Origin: an uncultured beta proteobacterium
GTDB lineage: Bacteria > Pseudomonadota > Gammaproteobacteria > Burkholderiales > Burkholderiaceae_C
Direction of reading: 5' to 3'
Length of the DNA stretch: 7,752 nucleotides
Assembly (NCBI GenBank): GCA_903914985.1
Contig: CAIWRE010000027.1
Span: forward strand, 1 to 7,752
The translations under genes and the position numbers were made by a program. Below the pieces are notes generated by a model that worked only from the letters and a program-made list of their open reading frames with translations, made no database searches and was not told where the DNA came from. This document shows positions 1 to 5,564 of this stretch, in pieces; positions within the stretch are counted from its first letter, which is position 1, and the number at the start of each line of letters is the position of its first letter.

Positions 1-1
1 G

Positions 2-814
2 ATTTTCGGTACCACCTTCGGCTACATGGAAACCATGCTCAAAGTGGCTCCGGACTTCAAGGACGTGCACTTCGAGCACGCGACCGGTTACAAAACCGCC
101 GACAACATGCGCACCTATGACAGCCGCACCTACGAAGGCGCTTACATGGCTGGCGTGATCGCCGGCAAGATGAGCAAGACTGGCACGCTGGGTGTGGTGG
201 CCTCGGTGCCAATTCCTGAAGTGATCCGTAACATCAACAGCTTCACCTTGGGTGCTCAAACCAGCAACCCCAAGATCAAGACCAAAGTGGTGTGGGTGAA
301 TGAGTGGTTCAACCCACCAAAAGAAACCGAAGCAGCGACCAGCCTGATCAACGGCGGAGCTGACGTTTTGTTCCAGAACACCGATTCTCCCGCGGTGCTC
401 AAAACCGCGCAGGACAAGGGCAAGCGTGCCTTTGGATGGGATTCCGACATGACTGCCTACGGCCCTAAAGCCCACTTGGCATCCAGCGTGATCAACTGGA
501 CTCCCTACTACATCAAGGCCACCAAAGATGCCTTAGAGGGCACTTGGAAAACAGGTGGTGTGTGGTGGGGCGTGAAAGAAGGCGCAATTGACATTGTGTC
601 CATCGCCGAAGACGTGCCCGCTGAAACCAAAGCCAAAGTCGATGAAGTCAAGGCCGGTTTGAAAGACGGAAGCTTTGCGATCTGGAAGGGCCCTCTGCTG
701 GACAACACCGGCAAGACTGTCTTGAAGAAAGACGAAGTTGCTGATGACAAATTCCTCAGCGGCGTGAACTTCTACGTCAAGGGCGTGGAAGGCAAGGTGC
801 CAGGCGCGAAGTAA
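2..814 (+). CDS. BMP-family ABC transporter substrate-binding protein (5' end outside window)
   Basis: This is the C-terminal 270 residues of a BMP/Med/PnrA-type binding protein; the signal peptide and first part of lobe 1 lie left of the window. The frame is open from base 2, so the internal ATG at base 26 is not the start. Visible family features are the GTTFGY segment (residues 3-8 of the visible part), the Y-E-G-A-Y-M-A-G-V-I-A-G-K-M segment typical of lobe 1, and GWDSDM (about residue 145) followed by ASSVINW in the hinge/lobe 2 region. Known members bind purine nucleosides or related ligands in the periplasm and deliver them to a RbsA/RbsC-like ABC importer. Those transporter genes are not in the window, so the ligand is not decided. 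A purine ligand would fit with guaD about 5 kb away, but that is inference. The gene ends at a strong terminator. Confidence 0.9.
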   Translation: MFGTTFGYMETMLKVAPDFKDVHFEHATGYKTADNMRTYDSRTYEGAYMAGVIAGKMSKTGTLGVVASVPIPEVIRNINSFTLGAQTSNPKIKTKVVWVNEWFNPPKETEAATSLINGGADVLFQNTDSPAVLKTAQDKGKRAFGWDSDMTAYGPKAHLASSVINWTPYYIKATKDALEGTWKTGGVWWGVKEGAIDIVSIAEDVPAETKAKVDEVKAGLKDGSFAIWKGPLLDNTGKTVLKKDEVADDKFLSGVNFYVKGVEGKVPGAK

Positions 815-832
815 TCTTTGCGCTGAGTACAC

Positions 833-861
833 AAAAAGGCCGCTCTTGAGCGGCCTTTTTT
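833..861. terminator. Bidirectional intrinsic terminator
   Basis: A perfect inverted repeat: A5-GGCCGCTC, a 2-base centre, then GAGCGGCC-T6. The stem is GC-rich (practical tetraloop CTTG), with a T run on the plus strand and a matching T5 run on the minus strand. It lies 19 bases after the BMP-protein stop and 26 bases past the acyl-CoA dehydrogenase stop, so it can terminate both convergent genes. Confidence 0.93.
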
Positions 862-887
862 GTGGGCGAACTCCTGGGCGCAGCAAG

Positions 888-2183
888 TTACCGGATGCGC
901 GGTGGCGCAGTGCGCTGCTCGGGCGTAGTGAAGTAGCTCGCGCCATCACCCGCACGGGCCTGGGCCGCTTGCAACTCGTGGCGCGCCACCGTGCGCAAAT
1001 GCACCTCGTCGGGTCCGTCCATCAAATGCATGGCGCGACCCCAGGACCAAAAATCGGCCAACGGCGTATCGGGCGAAAGGCCCATGGCGCCAAAGATTTG
1101 AATCGCCCGTTCCACCACCCGCGTCTGCAAGCGTGCCGCAACGACCTTTACGGCAGCGGTATCCGACTTGATTTGATCGACGGCCTGCGGTTCATGGTCC
1201 AGTCGCCAGGCCAGTTGCAGTACCAACAAACGGGCTTGGGTGATCTCGATGCGGGAGTCAGCAATCCAGTCCTGCACATTGGCAAAGTCGGACAGGCGAC
1301 GGCCGAAGGCCTGGCGCTCCAGCACGCGTTCACAAGCCAGCTGCAACGCGAGCTCGCATTGGCCGATGGTGCGCATGCAGTGATGCACGCGGCCAGGCCC
1401 AAGGCGGGCTTGCGCCATAGAAAACCCCTCGCCCCACCGTCCCAGCACATGGTCGCGCGGTATGCGCACCCCGCGCAGGCGAATTTCACAGTGGCCTTCA
1501 GGTGCCAGGTGGTGGAGTACAGAAATATTGCGAACCACTTCCACCCCTGGCGTGTCCATGGGCACCATCACCATGCTGTGACGGTGATGGGGAACGTCCT
1601 TCTCAAGGCGTGGTTCAGAGTCCGCATGACGGCACATCACAATCAGCACTTGGCAATGCGGATGCGCCGCTCCGGTGATAAACCATTTGCGGCCATTGAG
1701 CACCAGGGTCTCGCCATCCACAGCGACCTCGGTTTGCAAATTGGTCGGGTCGGAGGACGCGACGTCAGGCTCTGACATGGCAAAGGCCGAGCGCACCGTA
1801 CCTGCCAGGAGCGGTTGCAGCCATTGCGCTTTTTGTGCGTCGCTGCCAAAGCGGTGCAGGAGCTCCATGTTGCCGGTATCGGGCGCGCTGCAATTGAAAA
1901 CCTCCGACGCCCATGGGAGCCGACCCAACAATTCTGCAATGGGCGCGTAGTCCAGGTTGCTCAGGCGGGTGCCCGGCTCGTGGGGCAGCAAGCGAGGCAA
2001 AAAGAGGTTCCAAAGCCCCTCGTCCCGGGCCAAGGCTTTGAGGTCTTCTAAGAATGGCGGGGGGTACACCCCCTCGGCTACGCTCTGGTGCCAGGCCGCG
2101 TTATGGGGAAGCAAGTAACGGTGAAAAAATGCGGCGGCCACGCCTGACAGGCGTCGCCCCTGGGCTGACTGGGAGAGATCCAT
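888..2183 (-). CDS. Acyl-CoA dehydrogenase, ACAD10/11-like
   Basis: A 431-residue FAD-dependent acyl-CoA dehydrogenase. The order is an N-terminal helical domain, the middle beta domain with AFAMSEPDVASSDPTN (about residues 134-148) and NGRKWFITGA (163-172), then the C-terminal helical domain with RQAFGRRLSDF (290-300), IQIFGAMGLSPDTPLADFW (361-379) and DGPDEVHLR (389-397). These segments are typical of the ACAD10/11 branch rather than short- or medium-chain enzymes. In my alignment by eye, the position of the MCAD catalytic Glu (YEGT) is Asp389. I chose the ATG at 2183; the open frame extends upstream to 2366, but that would run into the divergent nucleosidase gene and its N-terminus is not family-like. 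The ribosome binding site is weak (GGAG too far upstream). Substrate is unknown. It stands alone in the window, without an ETF gene or a phosphotransferase partner. Confidence 0.93.
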   Translation of the reverse strand: MDLSQSAQGRRLSGVAAAFFHRYLLPHNAAWHQSVAEGVYPPPFLEDLKALARDEGLWNLFLPRLLPHEPGTRLSNLDYAPIAELLGRLPWASEVFNCSAPDTGNMELLHRFGSDAQKAQWLQPLLAGTVRSAFAMSEPDVASSDPTNLQTEVAVDGETLVLNGRKWFITGAAHPHCQVLIVMCRHADSEPRLEKDVPHHRHSMVMVPMDTPGVEVVRNISVLHHLAPEGHCEIRLRGVRIPRDHVLGRWGEGFSMAQARLGPGRVHHCMRTIGQCELALQLACERVLERQAFGRRLSDFANVQDWIADSRIEITQARLLVLQLAWRLDHEPQAVDQIKSDTAAVKVVAARLQTRVVERAIQIFGAMGLSPDTPLADFWSWGRAMHLMDGPDEVHLRTVARHELQAAQARAGDGASYFTTPEQRTAPPRIR

Positions 2184-2216
2184 GGGCCCATTGTGGGACT
2201 CCACGGCGTACCATAC

Positions 2217-2254
2217 TTGACCTGCGTCAACGCCAGCGTTTTGCGTTGGCGCAA
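2217..2254. promoter_or_regulatory. Three adjacent inverted repeats in the divergent intergenic region
   Basis: Three back-to-back short inverted repeats lie between the acyl-CoA dehydrogenase and nucleosidase genes: TTGAC-ctgc-GTCAA (2217-2230), AACGC-ca-GCGTT (2229-2240) and TTGCG-ttgg-CGCAA (2241-2254). Bases 2231-2251 can also fold as one 8-bp RNA hairpin (CGCCAGCG with CGTTGGCG, one G-U pair). The cluster could be operator sites for a regulator of either gene or a structured 5' UTR. Function is inferred from position only. Confidence 0.35.
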
Positions 2255-2269
2255 GGGATGTCCCATAAA
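2241..2269 (+). promoter_or_regulatory. Possible sigma70-like promoter for the nucleosidase
   Basis: TTGCGT (2241-2246) and CATAAA (2264-2269) are separated by 17 bases. The -35 matches 3 of 6 and the -10 matches 4 of 6 consensus bases. Transcription would start near 2276, giving a 5' leader of only a few to about 17 bases. The -35 box overlaps the third inverted repeat, where a bound regulator would block it. This is a weak prediction. Confidence 0.25.
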
Positions 2270-2292
2270 CCCTCCACGCTGTGCCAAAGCCA

Positions 2293-2847
2293 ATGCCAAA
2301 TTCTGTTCTCGTCCTGGTTGCGCTGCCCCAAGAGCTCGACGCCGCCTTGCTCAAAGGGCAAGCCACGGTGTGCTACACCGGTGTGGGCAAGGTCAATGCC
2401 GCCTATGCCACATTGCAGGCCATGCGCGAGCATTCGCCCAGCTTGGTCATTAACTTTGGGTCAGCGGGTCGGGTCGCTCCGTGCCCCGCTGGCCTGGTGG
2501 AGGTGGCCAGCGTATTGCAACGCGACATGAATGCCGAGCCCCTGGCACCAAGGGGCGCAACCCCGTTTCAAGATGGCGGCCACACCTTGCATTCCGGGCA
2601 GGAGGGCGTGGTGTGTGGCACCGGCGACAGCTTTGTGACGGCGCCCGACCCGTGGTTTGCCACGCGCGGCGTGCAACTGGTGGATATGGAGTTGTACGCT
2701 GTGGCCAGTGTGTGCGCCCGGCAACACGTGCCTTGGCGTGCGCTGAAGTTTGTGTCCGATGATGCCAATGCCGATTCCGCCAGCGATTGGCAGGCCAATG
2801 TGCGCCGGGGTGAACAGATGTTTGTGGAGTGGCTGCTTAGCCAGTAG
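2293..2847 (+). CDS. MTA/SAH nucleosidase-superfamily protein (short form)
   Basis: A 184-residue protein of the purine/uridine phosphorylase and MTA/SAH nucleosidase fold. It shows the N-terminal strand with VALPQELDA (9-17; Glu14 fits the acid seen in E. coli MTAN as Glu12), TGVGKVNAA (29-37), INFGSAGRV (53-61, ligand-binding glycine loop), GTGDSFV (109-115), VDMELYAVA (130-138, ribose-binding Met-Glu, Glu133) and KFVSDDAN (152-159, Asp156 at the catalytic Asp197 position). The key residues are kept, so it is probably active in cleaving an adenosine-type nucleoside such as MTA or SAH. It is about 45 residues shorter than E. coli MTAN, mostly in the middle. I chose ATG 2293; GTG 2281 is in frame and adds 4 residues. 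Neither start has a clear Shine-Dalgarno sequence. The stop is 3 bases from the convergent neighbour. Confidence 0.85.
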   Translation: MPNSVLVLVALPQELDAALLKGQATVCYTGVGKVNAAYATLQAMREHSPSLVINFGSAGRVAPCPAGLVEVASVLQRDMNAEPLAPRGATPFQDGGHTLHSGQEGVVCGTGDSFVTAPDPWFATRGVQLVDMELYAVASVCARQHVPWRALKFVSDDANADSASDWQANVRRGEQMFVEWLLSQ

Positions 2848-2850
2848 GCG

Positions 2851-3657
2851 TCAGGCCAGCGTGCTGTAGCCCAGGGCTTCGGCGAAATGGCACATCTCAA
2901 CGCAACGTTGGTAGATGGCCGGGTCCGGGGTTTCAAAACCGACGATGGCCAATGCTTGCAAAGTGGGCCCTGCCTCGTCGCTGGCAAGCAGGTCGCGTAT
3001 GGCAGTCCGCAAAATTGCAATGTCGGCCGCTGAAGTGGCGTTTGACGTGATCAAAGGGAGACCGGGATAGGTCGGCGTGGTCCCAACGATGGCCAAGCCC
3101 TCAGTGGCCTGCGGCGTGTAGCGGCCGAGTTCTGCATAGGTGACGCAGTCAATGGAGGCCAGGTCGGCATGTCCGGTGCGAACCGCCAGGACAGATGCGC
3201 TGTGGCCGCCGGTCTCCATGGCGCTTGAAAAGAACCGGCCGCCTAGCGCCAAAGGCGCCGCCCAAGCGCGAAACGCGTTGTAGCCCGATTGGGAGTTGGG
3301 CGCATTGAAGGCCGCCCGCATTCCCCGAAATTCTTCTGCCCTCAGCGGGGCGTGTTCCTGGCGCGCCACCAGCACACTGGCACACTGAATGCCATCGCAT
3401 TGCGGCGCAGCATAGGCAAAGCAGCCCACCAGTTGCACTTTGCCTGCCAGGTCGTCGGTGAAGGGGTAGCCGCAGCTTTGGCTGAGCAGCAAATCGGTCT
3501 CCCGCCAATGGGCGTGGTCGTCCTGCGGCCACGTCAGCTCTTGGGCCAAATGCATGAGTCCTGCACGGTCCAGGCGCTGGCGCAGCAGCACCCACAAAGC
3601 AGACACGGCCTCCTTGTTGGCCAGGTACATGGGCAAGGAGACCGCACGCGACGTCAT
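2851..3657 (-). CDS. PhnD/SsuA/transferrin-type substrate-binding-fold protein without signal peptide
   Basis: A 268-residue type-2 periplasmic-binding-fold protein resembling PhnD-like phosphate/phosphonate binding proteins. The supporting segments are LLLSQSCGYP (56-65), FNAPNSQSGYNAFR (117-130, the family N-x-S-x-SGY ligand loop), GGHSASVLAVRTGHADLASIDCVTY (150-174) and TTPTYPGLPLITS (193-205). Family exporters begin with a signal peptide or lipobox; this one starts directly in the first strand (MTSRAVSLPMYL), so it is probably cytoplasmic or has lost export. The ATG at 3657 is preceded by AAGG with 5-base spacing, and that site overlaps the TAA of the upstream desaturase gene, which supports both the start and co-transcription. 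No ABC permease or ATPase is adjacent. The ligand and role are unknown. Confidence 0.85.
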   Translation of the reverse strand: MTSRAVSLPMYLANKEAVSALWVLLRQRLDRAGLMHLAQELTWPQDDHAHWRETDLLLSQSCGYPFTDDLAGKVQLVGCFAYAAPQCDGIQCASVLVARQEHAPLRAEEFRGMRAAFNAPNSQSGYNAFRAWAAPLALGGRFFSSAMETGGHSASVLAVRTGHADLASIDCVTYAELGRYTPQATEGLAIVGTTPTYPGLPLITSNATSAADIAILRTAIRDLLASDEAGPTLQALAIVGFETPDPAIYQRCVEMCHFAEALGYSTLA

Positions 3658-3664
3658 GGCGACC

Positions 3665-4636
3665 TTATGGCTGTTTGTTGACCGTGGCGGCGGATGCTGG
3701 TGATGCTGGAGGGCGCGTCTCCTGGGCCGGGTGGTCGATAGGCTTGAAGGCATGGCGCAGCAGGAGGCGCCCGTAGCCAGGCACCAGAAATCCGCCGGTA
3801 CCTTGCACGTAAGCCTCACGCTGCGCTGCATAGGCTTTGGCAATCGCGTACCACGGCAGGTTGGGGTGCGCATGGTGCACAGCGTGGTAGTTGTTGTTCA
3901 GGAACAAAAGCCGCCAGGGCCAGGCAGCCTCATTGACCACGATGCGGTGGGCGGGCAGGTCTGCCGGCCGGTGTTCGTACAGGGAACGCACCATTGCCAG
4001 TCCCAAACCGGGGTAAGCCACACAGAGCAGATACGTCAAGGGGGGCATTCCCGTCCACACATGAATCGCCCACAGCATCAGCACCAGCAAAGCCAGGTGC
4101 TGCAGCCAGGTCCAGCGCAGGGCGGCGCTGCGCCAGTAGGCCGCCTGGCGCAGTGGCCACAGCAAATGAAACACGGCAAAGGCCGGCGTGATCAAAAAGC
4201 GTCCGAGCGAGGTGCGCTGCACCACCAAGAGGGCGCGCATGGGAGCGCTGTGCTGCTGATAGTCGGCCGGGTCCAGGTAGTTGCTTTCCGGATCCTGACC
4301 AGGGTAGGTGAGCAACTCATCTCTGTGGTGCGCCAAGTGGCTCCTGCGGTAAACGTCAAAGGGATACCAAACCGCCACAGGCAACAGGCCCAGGCACCGA
4401 TTGAGCCAGGCCTGCCGGGTTGGGTGGTAGTGCACCAGCTCGTGCTGCAAGCTCATGTACCACGCGGCAATCACTGCCAGGGCCGCCAAAGCGCCCCAGG
4501 AGCCGCCACGGGCATACCAGGTCAATGACGCCAGCCAACTTCCGTAGACCGCCACGATCAGCAACCAGGTGGGCCACTCAAAGCCAAAGTTGCGTCGCAT
4601 CAGGTCGTCTGGAAGTGCAGGTAGCGGGCGGGTCAT
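3665..4636 (-). CDS. Membrane fatty acid desaturase-family di-iron enzyme
   Basis: A 323-residue integral membrane protein with the histidine boxes of the fatty acid desaturase/hydroxylase family: HELVH (65-69, with His71), HLAHH (100-104) and HAVHH (251-255, with His257). These bind the di-iron centre that activates O2. Hydrophobic segments lie near 22-40, 47-64, 82-92, 148-162, 178-194 and 199-216; boxes 1 and 2 sit on one side of the membrane, with box 3 after the later segments, as usual. NNNYHAVHHAHPNLPWY is the best family signature. The exact reaction (acyl desaturation, hydroxylation or carotenoid-type oxidation) cannot be decided. ATG 4636 was chosen because the upstream extension to 4738 is not family-like; it has no clear Shine-Dalgarno, and ATG 4600 is an alternative. 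It is the first gene of an operon with the PhnD-like gene (7-base gap). Confidence 0.9.
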   Translation of the reverse strand: MTRPLPALPDDLMRRNFGFEWPTWLLIVAVYGSWLASLTWYARGGSWGALAALAVIAAWYMSLQHELVHYHPTRQAWLNRCLGLLPVAVWYPFDVYRRSHLAHHRDELLTYPGQDPESNYLDPADYQQHSAPMRALLVVQRTSLGRFLITPAFAVFHLLWPLRQAAYWRSAALRWTWLQHLALLVLMLWAIHVWTGMPPLTYLLCVAYPGLGLAMVRSLYEHRPADLPAHRIVVNEAAWPWRLLFLNNNYHAVHHAHPNLPWYAIAKAYAAQREAYVQGTGGFLVPGYGRLLLRHAFKPIDHPAQETRPPASPASAATVNKQP

Positions 4637-4707
4637 GCCAAAGAAGGGTCTGTCAACGGGGGGGTAAGTCCGCCCCTCGGATGGAGCGTGGCAGCGATCG
4701 TAGCACT

Positions 4708-4721
4708 GGCGGCCTGCCGCC
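4708..4721. repeat. Inverted repeat GGCGGC-ct-GCCGCC
   Basis: A perfect 6-2-6 GC inverted repeat lies in the 182-base divergent region between the desaturase (-) and the small ORF/queE operon (+), about 25 bases upstream of the -10-like box for the plus-strand operon. It could be an operator or a chance GC-rich palindrome. It has no adjacent T run, so it is not a clear terminator. Confidence 0.3.
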
Positions 4722-4745
4722 CCCGGGCTGCACACCAATGGCTTG

Positions 4746-4751
4746 TAAAAT
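4746..4751 (+). promoter_or_regulatory. -10-like box TAAAAT upstream of the queE operon
   Basis: TAAAAT matches 5 of 6 bases of the sigma70 -10 consensus, with TG directly in front. There is no recognisable -35 at 16-18 bases. If used, transcription would start about 4757-4759, inside the first arm of the leader hairpin described next, giving a leader of about 60 bases before the small ORF. Confidence 0.35.
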
Positions 4752-4754
4752 CAC

Positions 4755-4796
4755 CACTGCTTCAGAGTCGTGTCCGGCGCGCTGCAGTGTTTTTTT
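4755..4796 (+). promoter_or_regulatory. Attenuator-like hairpin plus T7 tract in the queE-operon leader
   Basis: CACTGC (4755-4760) is exactly complementary to GCAGTG (4784-4789), which is followed at once by seven T (4790-4796). This is the layout of an intrinsic terminator, but the stem is only 6 bp and the loop is 23 bases, so it is weak unless the loop folds further (it contains a GC-rich stretch and a CTGCAG palindrome). It sits between the -10-like box and the small ORF, so it could act as a leader attenuator. No known riboswitch consensus, including preQ1-I, fits. Confidence 0.3.
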
Positions 4797-4818
4797 CCGG
4801 GCCATGTAGAGGACTACC

Positions 4819-4923
4819 ATGTACAAAAACCTCGCTGCGATTGCCGTTGCCTGTCTGCCGGCCCTGCACGAATCTCCCTCTGACTACCCCTTGCGTGCCC
4901 TGGCGGCGCGGGCAGTGTCATGA
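4819..4923 (+). CDS. Putative 34-residue small protein or leader peptide upstream of queE
   Basis: ATG 4819 opens a 34-codon frame. It has the best ribosome binding site in this operon (AGAGGA at 4808-4813, 5 bases before ATG), and an in-frame TAG lies just upstream (4807-4809), so it cannot be longer. The TGA at 4921-4923 overlaps the queE ATG (4920) as ATGA, and queE itself has only a poor ribosome binding site, so translational coupling is likely. The peptide begins MYKNLAAIAVACLPAL, a short charged start and a hydrophobic run resembling a signal or small-lipoprotein start (Cys12 after A-V-A), then a polar, Arg-containing tail. It could be a membrane micropeptide, a coupling or leader peptide, or the remnant of a longer gene. 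I do not recognise it. Confidence 0.45.
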   Translation: MYKNLAAIAVACLPALHESPSDYPLRALAARAVS

Positions 4924-5564
4924 GTTACCAAGTCAAAGAAATTTTCTACACCCTGCAGGGGGAGGGCGCCAATGCCGGTCGGCCGGCGGTTTTTTGCCGC
5001 TTTGCAGGCTGCAACCTGTGGTCCGGCCGTGAGCAGGACCGCGCGAGTGCCATTTGCCGGTTTTGCGACACCGATTTTGTCGGCACCGATGGCACGCTGG
5101 GCGGTCGCTTTGACACGGCCCAGGCCCTGGCTGCCCAAATTGCCGCCTTGTGGCCGGACAGTGACACGGCGCATCGCTTTGTGGTGCTGACCGGCGGCGA
5201 ACCCTTGCTCCAGGTGGACGAGGCCTTGGTAGACGCGCTGCACGCAGTCGATTTCAAGATTGCGGTCGAGACCAATGGCAGCCTGGAGGTCCCCGCAGGT
5301 ATCGACTGGATTTGCGTCAGCCCCAAAGCCGGCGCCCCCTGGGTTCAACGCCAGGGCCAGGAACTCAAAGTGGTCTGGCCACAGGCAGGTTTCAAACCAC
5401 ATGAGTTGCAAGCCATGCAGGAGCTGCCTTTTGAGCACCACCATTTGCAACCCCTGGATGACGCGTTCCGAACCAAAAATACTGCGGTTTGCATCGCGCT
5501 CTGCCTGGAGCAGCCGGTGTGGAAGCTCAGCCTGCAGACCCACAAAATGACTGGAATCCGATGA
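4920..5564 (+). CDS. queE: 7-carboxy-7-deazaguanine synthase (radical SAM)
   Basis: A 214-residue QueE, which converts 6-carboxy-tetrahydropterin to 7-carboxy-7-deazaguanine by a SAM- and Mg-dependent radical ring contraction in queuosine/preQ0 synthesis. Visible features are FYTLQGEG (9-16, substrate-binding N-terminus), the [4Fe-4S] cysteines Cys31, Cys46 and Cys49 spaced CX14CX2C in place of the usual CX3CX2C, TGGEP (91-95, SAM binding), ETNGS (117-121), SPK (134-136) and the C-terminal tail ending in H-K-M-T-G-I-R. The CX14CX2C spacing is the one described for Burkholderia multivorans QueE. Length is normal. The start at 4920 matches family N-termini (SYQVKEIFYTLQGEG) and overlaps the small ORF stop. 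Its stop overlaps the queD start (ATGA). Confidence 0.96.
   Translation: MSYQVKEIFYTLQGEGANAGRPAVFCRFAGCNLWSGREQDRASAICRFCDTDFVGTDGTLGGRFDTAQALAAQIAALWPDSDTAHRFVVLTGGEPLLQVDEALVDALHAVDFKIAVETNGSLEVPAGIDWICVSPKAGAPWVQRQGQELKVVWPQAGFKPHELQAMQELPFEHHHLQPLDDAFRTKNTAVCIALCLEQPVWKLSLQTHKMTGIR

Noticed and set aside
846..1775. 309-codon plus-strand open frame opposite the acyl-CoA dehydrogenase gene
   Set aside because: It is antisense to a clear full-length family protein, its translation is rich in His, Arg and Gln with no family features, and it begins inside the terminator.
3731..4528. 265-codon plus-strand frame opposite the desaturase gene
   Set aside because: It lies wholly antisense to the three histidine boxes, and its His/Gln-rich composition is what the complement of a desaturase would give.
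4651..4656. TTGACA on the minus strand upstream of the desaturase
   Set aside because: It matches a -35 box exactly, but a -10 at the right distance would lie inside the coding region (about 4628-4633) and no -10-like sequence is there.
4804..4809. ATG-TAG start-stop pair just upstream of the small ORF
   Set aside because: It has no ribosome binding site and overlaps the one used by the small ORF; likely chance.
4807..4840. Resemblance of the stretch around the small-ORF start to a preQ1-I riboswitch (AGAGG, CTA, A-rich run)
   Set aside because: The expected 3' arm of the first stem right after the C-rich loop and the tail with the right spacing are missing, and the A run is inside the coding frame. 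A short GAGG/CCTC pairing is all that remains.
5489..5560. Longer N-terminus for queD (24 extra residues)
   Set aside because: It would overlap queE by 76 bases, and QueD-family proteins start close to the K-F-F-F-D-A-A-H strand; the 5561 start has the ATGA overlap.
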